Assembly (NCBI GenBank): GCA_037441765.1 | Contig: JBBIRM010000047.1 | Span: 1-17,320, forward strand | Direction of reading: 5' to 3' | DNA from: JBBIRM01 sp037441765 | GTDB taxonomy: Bacteria; Desulfobacterota; BSN033; UBA1163 | Length of the DNA stretch: 17,320 nucleotides | In this document: piece by piece, positions 1 through 6,709 of the stretch | Numbering within the stretch: position 1 is the stretch's first letter | How the letters are laid out: every line of letters starts with the position of its first letter | Notes under the pieces: generated by a model | Told to the model about the DNA's origin: nothing | What the model saw: the letters and a program-made list of their open reading frames with translations, nothing else | Database searches by the model: none | Program-made: the position numbers and the translations under genes

Positions 1-126
1 TTTAAAATTGGCTGCTTGACCAATTCATAGCCGCCAAAAAGGTGCAAAACTAGAGCAAGGATAATTTATCTGAAGATAAAATCAATCTCAATAGAAAAAT
101 AAAAATGTTGCCCTTCTTCTAAGAAA

Positions 127-143
127 TTGGCATAATTTTGGCG
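127..143 (+). promoter_or_regulatory. Candidate sigma-54 promoter before the ECF operon
   Basis: TTGGCATAATTTTGGCG has GG (129-130) and GC (141-142) separated by exactly 10 bases, the -24/-12 geometry of RpoN promoters. The -12 half reads TGGC rather than the usual TTGC, so it is a weaker match than the site at 1807. Expected transcription start is about 153, leaving a short leader with the AAGGAG ribosome site at 174-179. The stretch 1-126 holds no gene that I can support, only a weak 6-bp hairpin at 65-80. Confidence 0.4.
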
Positions 144-187
144 TATGAATATTTTTATTTTTTCCCCGTCTAAAGGAGTTAAGGGCT

Positions 188-754
188 GTGAATCAGGAGG
201 AGGCAAACCTGATCTTGCGATGTCAGAAAGGAGATCAGGATGCATTCAAAGAGATATTTGATAGGTATCACAAGAAGGTCTATCGAATTGCCTATGGAAT
301 GTTAAGACAGAGGGAAGATGCCCTGGATATTGTACAGGAGGTTTTTATTAAGTTATTTCGATCAATTAGGAATTTTAAAGGAAAGTCTCAATTCTATACT
401 TATCTATACCGTATGACTATGAATACTGCTATTGACCATTCACGAAAAATTGGAAAGTCCTCACAGTTAAAAACTGAGGAGGAGTTGGCTCAATTCCCGG
501 ATAGTACCGAAAAAGGGCCTGACCGTCTCCTCATCCAAAAAGAGTTGGAAGAAAGGGTAAATTGGGCAATGAAAAAACTTCCAGTGGAGCAGAAAATAGC
601 ACTTGTCCTTAGAGAAGTCGAAGGCCTCTCTTATAAAGAAATGGCTGAAACAATGAGATGTTCTATCGGAACAGTTATGTCCCGTCTCCATTATGGAAGA
701 AAAAAAGTTCAACAATTGTTAGGTGAAGAATTAGGGAAAAAGGTGGAAGAATGA
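188..754 (+). CDS. ECF-type RNA polymerase sigma factor (RpoE-like)
   Basis: This 188-residue protein is an extracytoplasmic-function sigma-70 factor that would direct RNA polymerase to a small stress regulon. Residues about 20-88 form sigma region 2 (FDRYHKKVYRIAYGMLR, then DALDIVQEVFIKLF and the WRTYLYRI-like FYTYLYRMTMN). Residues about 130-178 form region 4, with helix-turn-helix segment GLSYKEMAETMRCSIGTVMS. The length is normal for the family. The start is GTG at 188, chosen because AAGGAG lies 9 bases upstream. Its stop overlaps the next start as ATGA, so it is translationally coupled to the zinc-finger protein behind it, the usual layout of an ECF sigma and its anti-sigma factor. The target regulon cannot be read from this window. 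Confidence 0.95.
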   Translation: MNQEEANLILRCQKGDQDAFKEIFDRYHKKVYRIAYGMLRQREDALDIVQEVFIKLFRSIRNFKGKSQFYTYLYRMTMNTAIDHSRKIGKSSQLKTEEELAQFPDSTEKGPDRLLIQKELEERVNWAMKKLPVEQKIALVLREVEGLSYKEMAETMRCSIGTVMSRLHYGRKKVQQLLGEELGKKVEE

Positions 755-1245
755 AAAATCACTGTCCATCTCCGAAACTATTGGAAAGGTATTTCGATCA
801 AGAGGCTTCCGACGAAGAAAGAACCTTATTGGAAAACCATTTAATCCATTGTCTCAGTTGTCATGAAAGACTGAAATTAATGGGAATACTCCGGGAAGCC
901 ATCAAAAAGCCAGTCGAAGAAGCCATGGAAAAGGAGACCTTTCCATGGGTTTGGGAAAAGATTGAAATGGGAATCAAAAGAGAGCAGAAGGCTTCCTGGT
1001 GGGAATCGTTCCGTTTATGGCTGGAACCAACCCCCCTTTTTCGAAAAAAAGTCTGGATCCCCGCACTGGCAACCCTTATGGTTCTCCTTCTTATCACCGT
1101 CTCGGTTTTATTTAAAAAAATCACTTCTTATTCTGAAGGAACTGTTGTAAAATATCTTGAGAGCCCTATTTACGATGTAATGGTTTATCAATTAGAAAAG
1201 CAGAAGGTGACCATAATATGGCTATTCGAAGAATCAGAAAGCTAA
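751..1245 (+). CDS. Membrane-anchored zinc-finger anti-sigma factor
   Basis: A 164-residue protein with an N-terminal zf-HC2 anti-sigma domain. The zinc motif H30-x3-C34-x2-C37 is visible (NHLIHCLSCHERL), and C5 may be a further ligand. A single hydrophobic segment at about residues 101-121 (VWIPALATLMVLLLITVSVLF) should anchor it in the inner membrane with the zinc finger in the cytoplasm, where it would hold the ECF sigma encoded just upstream. The roughly 40-residue tail is then periplasmic and could be the sensor. It overlaps the sigma gene by 4 bases and the next gene by 28 bases, so all three are probably translated together. Redox or ligand control through the cysteines is possible but not shown. 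Confidence 0.9.
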   Translation: MKNHCPSPKLLERYFDQEASDEERTLLENHLIHCLSCHERLKLMGILREAIKKPVEEAMEKETFPWVWEKIEMGIKREQKASWWESFRLWLEPTPLFRKKVWIPALATLMVLLLITVSVLFKKITSYSEGTVVKYLESPIYDVMVYQLEKQKVTIIWLFEESES

Positions 1246-1700
1246 ACCCCTCCTTTTTAAGGCAGATCTTTTTCATCCTAATCTCTATCTCTATTCTCTT
1301 CCTATCACTATCATCTATCACCTATGCTCAAATCCAGACACGATTGAGGGTAGTCCGTGCATCAAGTATCGGGCATGAAATTGACCCTTCTTTAAAAGAA
1401 CTGCATAAAGAATTAAAAACCTTCTTCAGCTTTACCTCCTATCGGCTACTCAGAGAGGAAAATCTGACCCTCTCTCTTAACAAACCTGTCTCAATCACGG
1501 CCCGCGAAGGAAGGATAATTTGGGAGGCTACATTAGTGGGTTTACATCGAGGCCTCGCTGAGGTTAGGATTAGAGTAGTCAGTGAAGGGAGGGAGACCTT
1601 CAATACTCAGGTCAGACTCACACCAGGGAGGACAATCTTAGTTGGAGGTCCCAGAATTCGAGACGGCGTTATCATCTATGCCCTCTTTGCCAAATTTTAA
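1218..1700 (+). CDS. Secreted protein of the ECF sigma operon, function unknown
   Basis: A 160-residue protein with a clear signal peptide: a basic start (MAIRRIRK), a hydrophobic core at about 17-35, and likely cleavage after TYAQ. The mature part is about 120 residues, rich in predicted beta strands (alternating hydrophobic pattern such as LAEVRIRVVSEGRETF and a glycine-rich GGPRIRDGVII near the end), with no cysteines or catalytic motif that I recognise. The start at 1218 is supported by GAAGGTGA 8 bases upstream and lies inside the anti-sigma gene. Third genes of this kind follow ECF/anti-sigma pairs in many operons, so it may be an envelope partner or regulon output. I do not assign a function. 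Confidence 0.85.
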   Translation: MAIRRIRKLNPSFLRQIFFILISISILFLSLSSITYAQIQTRLRVVRASSIGHEIDPSLKELHKELKTFFSFTSYRLLREENLTLSLNKPVSITAREGRIIWEATLVGLHRGLAEVRIRVVSEGRETFNTQVRLTPGRTILVGGPRIRDGVIIYALFAKF

Positions 1701-1806
1701 AAAAATTAAAAATTTGAGACCAAAAAGGTCACATTTAAGAATCCTCCCCTTGCAAAAAATATTAAAAAATCAATAATAATCAATTAGTTACGATTTCAAA
1801 TCAATA

Positions 1807-1823
1807 TTGGCATTTAAATTGCT
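1807..1823 (+). promoter_or_regulatory. Sigma-54 (RpoN) promoter
   Basis: TTGGCATTTAAATTGCT matches the RpoN consensus TGGCAC-N5-TTGCW almost fully: GG at 1809-1810 and GC at 1821-1822 with 10 bases between. Transcription would start near 1834, just before the first conserved base of the riboswitch, so the promoter and leader RNA fit together. No enhancer-binding-protein site was identified upstream. Confidence 0.7.
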
Positions 1824-1890
1824 TATTAAAGAATAAAAATTAATCATTGCCGATAAAGCCAAACCACGAGCAATCGTGGGACGGAAAGCC

Positions 1891-1990
1891 ACGCCTGCGT
1901 GCCTCAACGTAGGCGTGCCTGCACGTTAGTTAAATACCTCCTATCTTCATCGGCAAACTTAAAGATTTGGGAGGACTATGGCGTGCAGGC
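1891..1990. repeat. 100-bp hairpin-rich insert (MITE/REP-like) inside the riboswitch
   Basis: The insert is flanked by ACG on both sides (1891-1893 and 1991-1993), as expected of a short target duplication. Its ends are imperfect inverted repeats, GCCTGCGTGCC (1893-1903) and GGCGTGCAGGC (1980-1990), 9 of 11 matching. It folds into two structures: a 10-bp stem 1891-1900/1907-1916, and a long arm made of CGTGCCTGCACG (1914-1925) with CGTGCAGGCACG (1982-1993), then CCTCC/GGAGG (1937-1941/1970-1974) and ATCTT/AAGAT (1943-1947/1962-1966). No second copy lies in this window, so calling it mobile is inference. Confidence 0.55.
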
Positions 1991-2038
1991 ACGGGTCCCT
2001 CAGGGATAGCCGGGTTGCCGAAGCAAAAGGAATTTTGC

Positions 2039-2072
2039 GGACCCGTGGTTCATATTAACTACGGGTTTTTTA
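2039..2072 (+). terminator. Riboswitch expression platform: intrinsic terminator with antiterminator
   Basis: ACCCGTGGTT (2041-2050) pairs with AACTACGGGT (2057-2066), a 10-bp stem with one G-U pair and a 6-base loop, followed by a run of six or more T. GGACCCGTG (2039-2047) is perfectly complementary to CACGGGTCC (1990-1998) in the aptamer P3 strand, so the two pairings exclude each other. A small GCAAAA-GGAA-TTTTGC hairpin (2023-2038) lies between them. This is a standard transcription-terminating riboswitch layout. Confidence 0.75.
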
Positions 2073-2105
2073 TTTGAAAATCTTGGCCTTAAAGGAGTAA
2101 AGAGA

Positions 2106-2219
2106 ATGAAACCAATATGGGTAGGATTCATGACAGCGACATTCGTTCTCGGATTCGGTATCATTCCCCTTATATATCTCTTTGGAAGGTGGCTTCAATA
2201 CCGATTCGCAGAAGCATAA
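2106..2219 (+). CDS. 37-residue single-span membrane protein under riboswitch control
   Basis: A short open frame of 37 residues beginning MKPIWVGFMTATFVLG and ending WLQYRFAEA. AAAGGAG sits 8 bases upstream of the ATG, an excellent ribosome site. About residues 4-26 form one hydrophobic helix, followed by a short charged tail (GRWLQYRFAEA) that would face the cytoplasm by the positive-inside rule. It is the only gene downstream of the sigma-54 promoter, riboswitch and terminator, and the next gene (ogt) converges from the other strand, so the whole leader appears devoted to it. I do not recognise the family. Small single-span proteins often regulate larger membrane complexes, but nothing here shows the partner. 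The rich upstream control makes a chance frame unlikely. Confidence 0.75.
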   Translation: MKPIWVGFMTATFVLGFGIIPLIYLFGRWLQYRFAEA

Positions 2220-2275
2220 ATGGAGCTAAAGGATTGTATATTCGGGGTTGATTTGTTGTGAGATTGACCAGATCT

Positions 2276-2779
2276 TCAATCCACCCTCTTTTCAAACTCT
2301 AACAACATTTTCTTAATCTTAATCCCATGGCCAAATCCACCTAAGCCCCCATCGCTCTCAATGACCCGGTGACATGGGATGATCAATGGAACGGGATTCT
2401 TACTGTTTGCATTTCCAACTGCCCGGAAGGCATTGGGTTGGCCTATTTTACGTGCAATCTCCTTGTAGGACCTGGTTTCTCCGAAAGGGATTTTGGATAA
2501 TGTCTTCCATACCTTCCTTTGAAATGGAGTCCCCTTGACATCCAATCTACATTCAAACCTCTTGAGTTTACCCCCTAAATATTTTTTAAGCTGGTTCAGG
2601 ACATCTCTATTCTTTAGTCTGTCTTTAATGATTTGGGTGTGAGGTCTCTTTCTCAACTCTCTCAAAAAGTCTTCTTCTGTTTTGAGAAAGTCCACCCTGC
2701 AGACCCCTTTCTCTGTGGAGGCAACAAATACCCTCTTTAACCAAGGTGATATAAATGAAGCGTAATAGATTTTTCCCAT
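2276..2779 (-). CDS. ogt: Methylated-DNA--protein-cysteine S-methyltransferase
   Basis: A 167-residue suicide DNA repair protein that takes the alkyl group from O6-alkylguanine (and O4-alkylthymine) onto its own cysteine. The active-site signature IIPCHRVI is present with C136 as acceptor. Before it lie the DNA-binding helix-turn-helix region (FQRKVWKTLSKIPFGETRSY, about 86-105) and the Asn-hinge segment AVGNANSKNP (120-129). The N-terminal part, about residues 1-80, is the usual poorly conserved domain. Length is typical of Ogt/MGMT rather than the two-domain Ada. It starts 2 bases after the DUF1786 stop, with GGGGAG as ribosome site, so it is the last gene of the long minus-strand run. Confidence 0.93.
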   Translation of the reverse strand: MGKIYYASFISPWLKRVFVASTEKGVCRVDFLKTEEDFLRELRKRPHTQIIKDRLKNRDVLNQLKKYLGGKLKRFECRLDVKGTPFQRKVWKTLSKIPFGETRSYKEIARKIGQPNAFRAVGNANSKNPVPLIIPCHRVIESDGGLGGFGHGIKIKKMLLEFEKRVD

Positions 2780-2781
2780 TT

Positions 2782-3849
2782 CTACTCCCCTTCTCTTCGT
2801 CCCATCTGAATACCATCTTCTATTTTCCAGAACCTGTAGAGGGCAGCCTTCACCAATCCCATTGGCCCTGACATCATGGTATTCCCAGCAGGGGAGGCAT
2901 TGACATAATTGAAGGAAGTCCCCTTGAAGAGGTCCCTATTTGGACCAGTGACAAGTATTGAAAAATCTCCATCATAAGGTCTAAGGGTAATTGCGCCATG
3001 CCCATTCCTTTCGAAAACCTCCTCCCTGCTCAGTTCTCCCCGTACCAGGCGTTTAAGATCCTTCTCAAGCAGATTCGGAGTCAACTCATGGGTATGATGT
3101 TCATAGAGGGCCTGGATCTTTCTGCCAACAATAAGGGCAGCAATGGTATGACCGTTGCCAACATTGACGACAAGGGAGGGTCCCTTGTTCTCATCGATAC
3201 ATCCAAGAATGGCAGAAAATGAGGTATCCATCACTAAAAGTGGTGAAGAGGTATCCCGCCTTATGGCATTGACTGCTGAGTTCATTCGGATAAAATATTT
3301 TGGGACAGAGCCTTCTATAAAATGAAATGACTCAGGCCTGTTGTCTTTTCTCAGCATGGCCTCCATCTGCTCAAAACGAAAGGCCCGATCCGAAACACCC
3401 TGTGGAGCAACCCCATGGTCCTGAACTGCTACTGCGATAGCATCGAAGTTGAAAACCTCTCCAAACTGAATCAGGAATTGTCGAAGGAGGGGAAGGTCAA
3501 TCTCTTTGATTTTTAAGTCATGAAAATGATCGAACTCGGGCCTTTCCCCGATTTCGATTCCCATGGATCGGACTTCATTGAGATCGTTCCGAATAGAATA
3601 GGCTGTAGACTCTTCCATCCTCACCCGATATCCCTTCTTTAGGTGGTTGACAATAGCCCTCGTAAGAGATCCCCCTCCAATGGTATCCCCATGGATATAG
3701 AGATGGCCATCGATCTTTTTTATCCTTTCAGCATGAATTTTTGAAGGAGTGGGCAGGACAAGGCTGATGCAATTCTCAATCTTTTTTTGCGAATCAAAGA
3801 TTAGAATATCCTGAGTGCCTGCCCCAATATCAATGGCCAGAATCTTCAT
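2782..3849 (-). CDS. DUF1786 family protein (COG4012), ASKHA-like fold
   Basis: A 355-residue protein recognised as DUF1786, a family often labelled 'putative pyruvate formate-lyase activating enzyme' without good proof. The start MKILAIDIGAGTQDILIFD (residues 6-14 IDIGAGTQD) looks like the phosphate-1 loop of the actin/hexokinase/Hsp70 superfamily, and LVVNVGNGHTIAALIVG is a plausible second phosphate loop. No radical-SAM cysteine motif is present, so the activating-enzyme label should not be taken literally. It lies 71 bases after rtcB and 2 bases before ogt on the same strand, probably in the same transcript. The ribosome site is weak (GATGAG). Substrate and role are unknown; an ATP-dependent kinase-like activity is inference from the fold. 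Confidence 0.8.
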   Translation of the reverse strand: MKILAIDIGAGTQDILIFDSQKKIENCISLVLPTPSKIHAERIKKIDGHLYIHGDTIGGGSLTRAIVNHLKKGYRVRMEESTAYSIRNDLNEVRSMGIEIGERPEFDHFHDLKIKEIDLPLLRQFLIQFGEVFNFDAIAVAVQDHGVAPQGVSDRAFRFEQMEAMLRKDNRPESFHFIEGSVPKYFIRMNSAVNAIRRDTSSPLLVMDTSFSAILGCIDENKGPSLVVNVGNGHTIAALIVGRKIQALYEHHTHELTPNLLEKDLKRLVRGELSREEVFERNGHGAITLRPYDGDFSILVTGPNRDLFKGTSFNYVNASPAGNTMMSGPMGLVKAALYRFWKIEDGIQMGRREGE

Positions 3850-3920
3850 ATTGAATCATCTCATCAATTAGGGAACCTATATCCGTATATAAAACGTTAC
3901 GTCACTCCCCCGACTTATGG

Positions 3921-5375
3921 TCACCCTTTTACCACCCCCATGGGAATGAGTTTTGCTACCTTAAGACTTATGCCTGCGTGATGAACTACATTGACGACAT
4001 CATTCACATCCTTATAAGCCTCTGGGATCTCTTCTACGATCGTTTCCCTGCTCGCCCCTTTTACAATGATTCCTTTATCTTCCAATTCTCTTGCAATGGC
4101 TCTCCCCTTTGCAGCCTTTATCGCCTGATGACGGCTCATTACCCGACCTGCCCCATGGCAAGTGCTTCCAAATGTTTCTCTCATGGCCCTCTCTGTCCCA
4201 ACCAAGACATAGGAACACCTCCCCATATCCCCAGGTATGAGGACAGGTTGGCCAATATAACGATAGTCTTCGGGGATATCGGGGTGATTAGGTGGAAAGG
4301 CCCTTGTCGCACCCTTGCGGTGAACACAAACCTTCTCTTTTTCTCCGTTGATCACATGGGTCTCAATCTTGGCAATGTTATGACAGACATCATAGATCAA
4401 ATCTAATTTGAGTTCTTTTGGGCTCATCTTAAAAAATTTTTCAAAGGTCTCCCTTACCCAGTGTGTGATCATTTGCCGATTTGTGAAGGCAAAATTGGCA
4501 GCACAGGCCATGGCCTCAAAATACCTCTTACCTTCGGGAGAAGTTACCGGTGCACAGCAGAGCTGGGCATCGGGAAGTTCTATCTGATACTTTTTTGCCG
4601 CATCCATCATTACCCTGATATAATCATCGCAGATTTGATGTCCCAACCCTCTTGATCCTGTATGAATAAAAATCGTCACCTGGTCTTTCCATAGACCCAA
4701 TGCCTGAGCCATTCTCTCGTCAAAAACCTCAGCCACATACCCCACCTCAACGAAGTGATTTCCAGAACCAACGGTCCCTAATTGGGCCCTTCCCCTCTCC
4801 ATCGCTTTCTCCGACACGCTCTCTGAATCAGCTCCTTCAATGCATCCTCTTTCTTCAATGTGGTCGAGGTCTTCGGTTAAACCAAACCCCCTTGCCACTG
4901 CCCATTTCGCTCCCTCAATGAGGACCTTTTTTTGTTCCTCCCGATTTAACTTCAAATCCTTTCGATGTGACCCCACCCCTGATGGAATGTTGATGAATAG
5001 TGCCTCCACCAATTCTCTCATCCTTCCCTCTACTTCGGAGCGGCTCAAACCTGAGCGCATAAGTCTAACGCCTCAGTTAATGTCATAACCCACTCCTCCT
5101 GGTGAGATGATCCCCTCACGGAGGTTGAAGGCTGCCACCCCTCCTATGGGGAAGCCATATCCCCAATGAATATCAGGCATGGCCAGTGATTTGCCCACAA
5201 TTCCCGGAAGCCAGGCCACATTGGCTACCTGGAGGAGAGACTGGTCTTTTCGGATATCGGCCAACATCTCCTCACTCGCAAACACCACTCCATCGGTTCT
5301 CATCTTCCCTTCTCGAGGGATCCTCCATCGATAATCATCGATCTTTTGAACCTTAATCTTTTCCTCCCCTGCCAT
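3921..5375 (-). CDS. rtcB: RtcB 3'-phosphate RNA ligase, selenocysteine at the metal site
   Basis: RtcB joins RNA 2',3'-cyclic-phosphate or 3'-phosphate ends to 5'-OH ends using GTP and Mn2+. Read through one TGA (5073-5075), the frame gives 484 residues, normal for the family. The TGA is codon 101 in GGVGYDIN-U-GVRL, where the family has DINCGVR; that cysteine binds the catalytic metal. All other key residues are present: D98, H207 (GSGNHF), H238 (FIHTGSRGLG), H332 (CHNIA), and the guanylylated histidine H407 (STCHGAGR). Homology continues smoothly on both sides of the TGA with no frameshift, and a SECIS-like hairpin follows. Archease lies directly upstream. Alternatives are a nonsense mutation or a sequencing error; the intact 379-residue downstream part and the hairpin argue against decay. 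No ribosome site supports a restart at M106. Confidence 0.9.
5040..5075 (-). promoter_or_regulatory. UGA (Sec) codon and bacterial SECIS hairpin in rtcB
   Basis: On the minus strand the UGA at 5075-5073 is followed after 21 bases by a hairpin loop. The stem is GCTCA (5056-5052) with TGAGC (5047-5043), loop GGTT (5051-5048), extended by G-C and C-G pairs (5058-5057 with 5041-5040) around one bulged C. A 5-bp upper stem with a GGU loop about 20 bases past UGA is the arrangement of known bacterial SECIS elements such as that of fdhF, which SelB recognises. selA, selB, selC and selD are not in this window. Confidence 0.75.
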
Positions 5376-5441
5376 AGGATTCTACTCCCCCTAAAATTGT
5401 TTACCGTTCATCGTTCTTCATTCATCCTCCATTGTCATCTC

Positions 5442-5858
5442 TTAGAGATCTAAGATAACCTTAGCCCTCCAGCCACTGTTCTCTTTACAAACCTCAATCT
5501 GGTGATAGGTGACTGCTTTCACACCCGTTTTGATAATATGAACGCCTTCCTGATAGATTTCCCCTCTCACCTTAGCCTTTAGACTTCCCTCGCAAATAAT
5601 CTCCACTTTAAATTCTTTAAAAAGAAGGTTTTCCACATCGTAGAGATATAAAAGATCGCTCAACCAATCCACCATTAAACGCTCGAGGGGTTTGGCCTTT
5701 ACCTCTATATCCCTTTCGATATTCGGCCTCACCTTCTTCAAGTCAGTGATAATATGGAAAAGAGCCTCTCCGGCGGTTTCAAAAAGGGATTGAAGGCTCT
5801 CAGCATGGACGATGATCCCTATATCTGCGGTATGGTCGAGGAGCTCAAATCGTTTCAT
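5442..5858 (-). CDS. Archease, RtcB activator
   Basis: A 138-residue archease. It helps RtcB complete guanylylation and turnover and broadens its nucleotide use. Diagnostic segments are the N-terminal ELLDHTADIG (residues 5-14), the central VDWLSDLLYLYDVE (63-76) and the C-terminal KAVTYHQIEV (114-123) ending in VILDL; acidic residues near both ends bind the divalent metal in known structures. It is followed by rtcB after a 66-base gap that has a good ribosome site but no other gene. Side-by-side archease and rtcB is a common arrangement and strengthens both calls. It starts 8 bases before the end of the spacing from the GerW-like gene, so it shares that transcript. Confidence 0.93.
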   Translation of the reverse strand: MKRFELLDHTADIGIIVHAESLQSLFETAGEALFHIITDLKKVRPNIERDIEVKAKPLERLMVDWLSDLLYLYDVENLLFKEFKVEIICEGSLKAKVRGEIYQEGVHIIKTGVKAVTYHQIEVCKENSGWRAKVILDL

Positions 5859-5866
5859 CCCCTCTC

Positions 5867-6238
5867 TTATCCTTCGCTCTTCTTCTTTCCTTTAACTATA
5901 TTGACCGCCTTTTCAACCATCTCTGGAACCTTAAGGAGTATGGATTCAAGCATTGCAGGCATTCTCCTAAGATTTAAAATGGAAACCTCCCCATCCTTAA
6001 CCACCAGAAAAGCGATTGGTTCTACACAGATCCCTCCACCTCCTGCGCCTCCGCTTCCGCCTGAAGACTTAATCTGCTCTGTGCCTGCTCCTGCACCTAT
6101 ACCCAGGGATATCTTGGAGACAGGTAAAACAGTATATTCTCCTGCTTTAATTCCCTCTCCCACAATCGTCTCTGTCTTGGCCACTGACTTAAATCCATCT
6201 AAAAGTGTCTTTATCAATTCCGTCGCATCCACTCTCAT
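5867..6238 (-). CDS. GerW/YtfJ family protein
   Basis: A 123-residue protein of the GerW (sporulation protein YtfJ) family. The visible family pattern is an N-terminal helix (VDATELIKTLLDGFKSVA), GEGIKAGEYTVLPVSKISLG at about 27-46, a very glycine-rich stretch at about 48-72 (GAGAGTEQ, SSGGSGGAGGGG), then EPIAFLVVKDGEVSIL and a short amphipathic tail. In Bacillus the protein affects germination, but the family is widespread in bacteria that do not sporulate and its biochemical role is not established. Here it directly follows a DUF2953 gene (TGA and ATG adjacent), reproducing the ytfI-ytfJ pair of Bacillus, which suggests that the two act together at the membrane. Confidence 0.88.
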   Translation of the reverse strand: MRVDATELIKTLLDGFKSVAKTETIVGEGIKAGEYTVLPVSKISLGIGAGAGTEQIKSSGGSGGAGGGGICVEPIAFLVVKDGEVSILNLRRMPAMLESILLKVPEMVEKAVNIVKGKKKSEG

Positions 6239-6709
6239 TCACCTCCCCTCTTCTTTCCTCTGTTTCCTCCTTACCTCCCTCATTTCAAAAAAGAGCGGAA
6301 GAATCCACCTCTTCAAATGGGTGAAAAGTACCTTGGGAGGAATAGAGGCCTGTCCATAAAAGTTGTTTTTTCCTAAAAAATTGATTGTTAAACTAAACCT
6401 CTTTCTCGGTCTGAGCCCCTCGATAGCACTCAGCAAACCAAAGAGTACTCCATTGAACATAGGGTCTTTTGATGAAATCGTGCCTTCTAACCTCTCTAAC
6501 CTCCATTGGGTGAGAAAAGAGAGGACATTTTTGATATAGAACCACCTGATAGGCAGTCCTACCCTATTAAGTTTGGGACGAAAGCGAATGGGAATCCCCA
6601 AGACTCTTAAAATGCTCCTCCCCCCCTCCCAGCCTACAGAGAAGAGACGATTCCAGTTAAATGTTAATAATCTTTTCCGGGTATCCCAAATAAATTTAAA
6701 TGCACTCAT
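6239..6709 (-). CDS. DUF2953 (YtfI-like) protein
   Basis: A 156-residue protein assigned to DUF2953 mainly on the segment KDPMFNGVLFGLLSAIEGL (family: D-P-A-x-x-G-x-L-Y-G-L), on the basic aromatic patches before it, and on its place immediately upstream of a GerW/YtfJ gene. Bacillus YtfI is longer and has an N-terminal membrane segment, which I do not clearly see here, so this copy is short or its N-terminus has diverged. The C-terminus is strongly basic (MREVRRKQRKEEGR). It overlaps the thioesterase gene by 4 bases. Function is unknown; a membrane-surface partner of the GerW-like protein is inference. Confidence 0.65.
   Translation of the reverse strand: MSAFKFIWDTRKRLLTFNWNRLFSVGWEGGRSILRVLGIPIRFRPKLNRVGLPIRWFYIKNVLSFLTQWRLERLEGTISSKDPMFNGVLFGLLSAIEGLRPRKRFSLTINFLGKNNFYGQASIPPKVLFTHLKRWILPLFFEMREVRRKQRKEEGR

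Larger units (their letters stand above)
1847..2072 (+). promoter_or_regulatory. c-di-GMP-I (GEMM-I) type riboswitch, interrupted by an insert
   Basis: The 5' half, 1855-1890, has the GEMM-I signature: AAACC, a hairpin CCACGA-GCAA-TCGTGG with a GNRA loop, then GGGACG and GAAAGCC. The CC at 1859-1860 can pair with GG of ACGGAAAG, a compensated version of the usual GC/GC pair. The 3' half, 1991-2022, reads ACGGGTCCCTCAGGGATAGC then CGGGTTGCCGAAG, a typical P3 and 3' P1 strand. Removing bases 1891-1990 joins the halves into a near-consensus aptamer. The base at the guanine-contacting position before CC is G (1858), which by family knowledge favours c-di-GMP over cGAMP; that is inference. The expression platform is an antiterminator and terminator (2039-2072), suggesting that ligand binding switches expression off. 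Confidence 0.65.
1701..2105. other. Gene-free regulatory stretch before the 37-aa gene
   Basis: This 405-base region has no coding capacity worth annotating. It begins AT-rich with a weak hairpin GACC-aaaaa-GGTC just after the ECF operon, then carries a sigma-54-like promoter at 1807-1823, a split c-di-GMP-I-like aptamer at 1847-2022, an antiterminator/terminator at 2039-2072, and a ribosome site AAAGGAG ahead of 2106. Each is listed separately. Confidence 0.8.

Noticed and set aside
1949..2022. A second, complete GEMM aptamer in tandem with the first
   Set aside because: It has P1 and P3 but no AAACC, GNRA hairpin or GGGACG segment, so it lacks P2; it is better explained as the 3' half of one split aptamer.
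2262..2281. Terminator after the 37-aa gene
   Set aside because: GATTGA/TCAATC is only 6 bp, followed by no proper T run, and overlaps the ogt stop; too weak to list as a feature.
5073..5375. rtcB as a pseudogene or two separate genes split by a nonsense codon
   Set aside because: The TGA is exactly at a Cys column, there is no frameshift, the 383 residues after it are fully conserved, the restart ATG has no ribosome site, and a SECIS-like hairpin follows.
5754..6359. 201-residue plus-strand frame opposite archease and the GerW gene
   Set aside because: It is the complement of well-recognised genes, is Pro/Ser-rich in the manner of shadow frames, and has no ribosome site.
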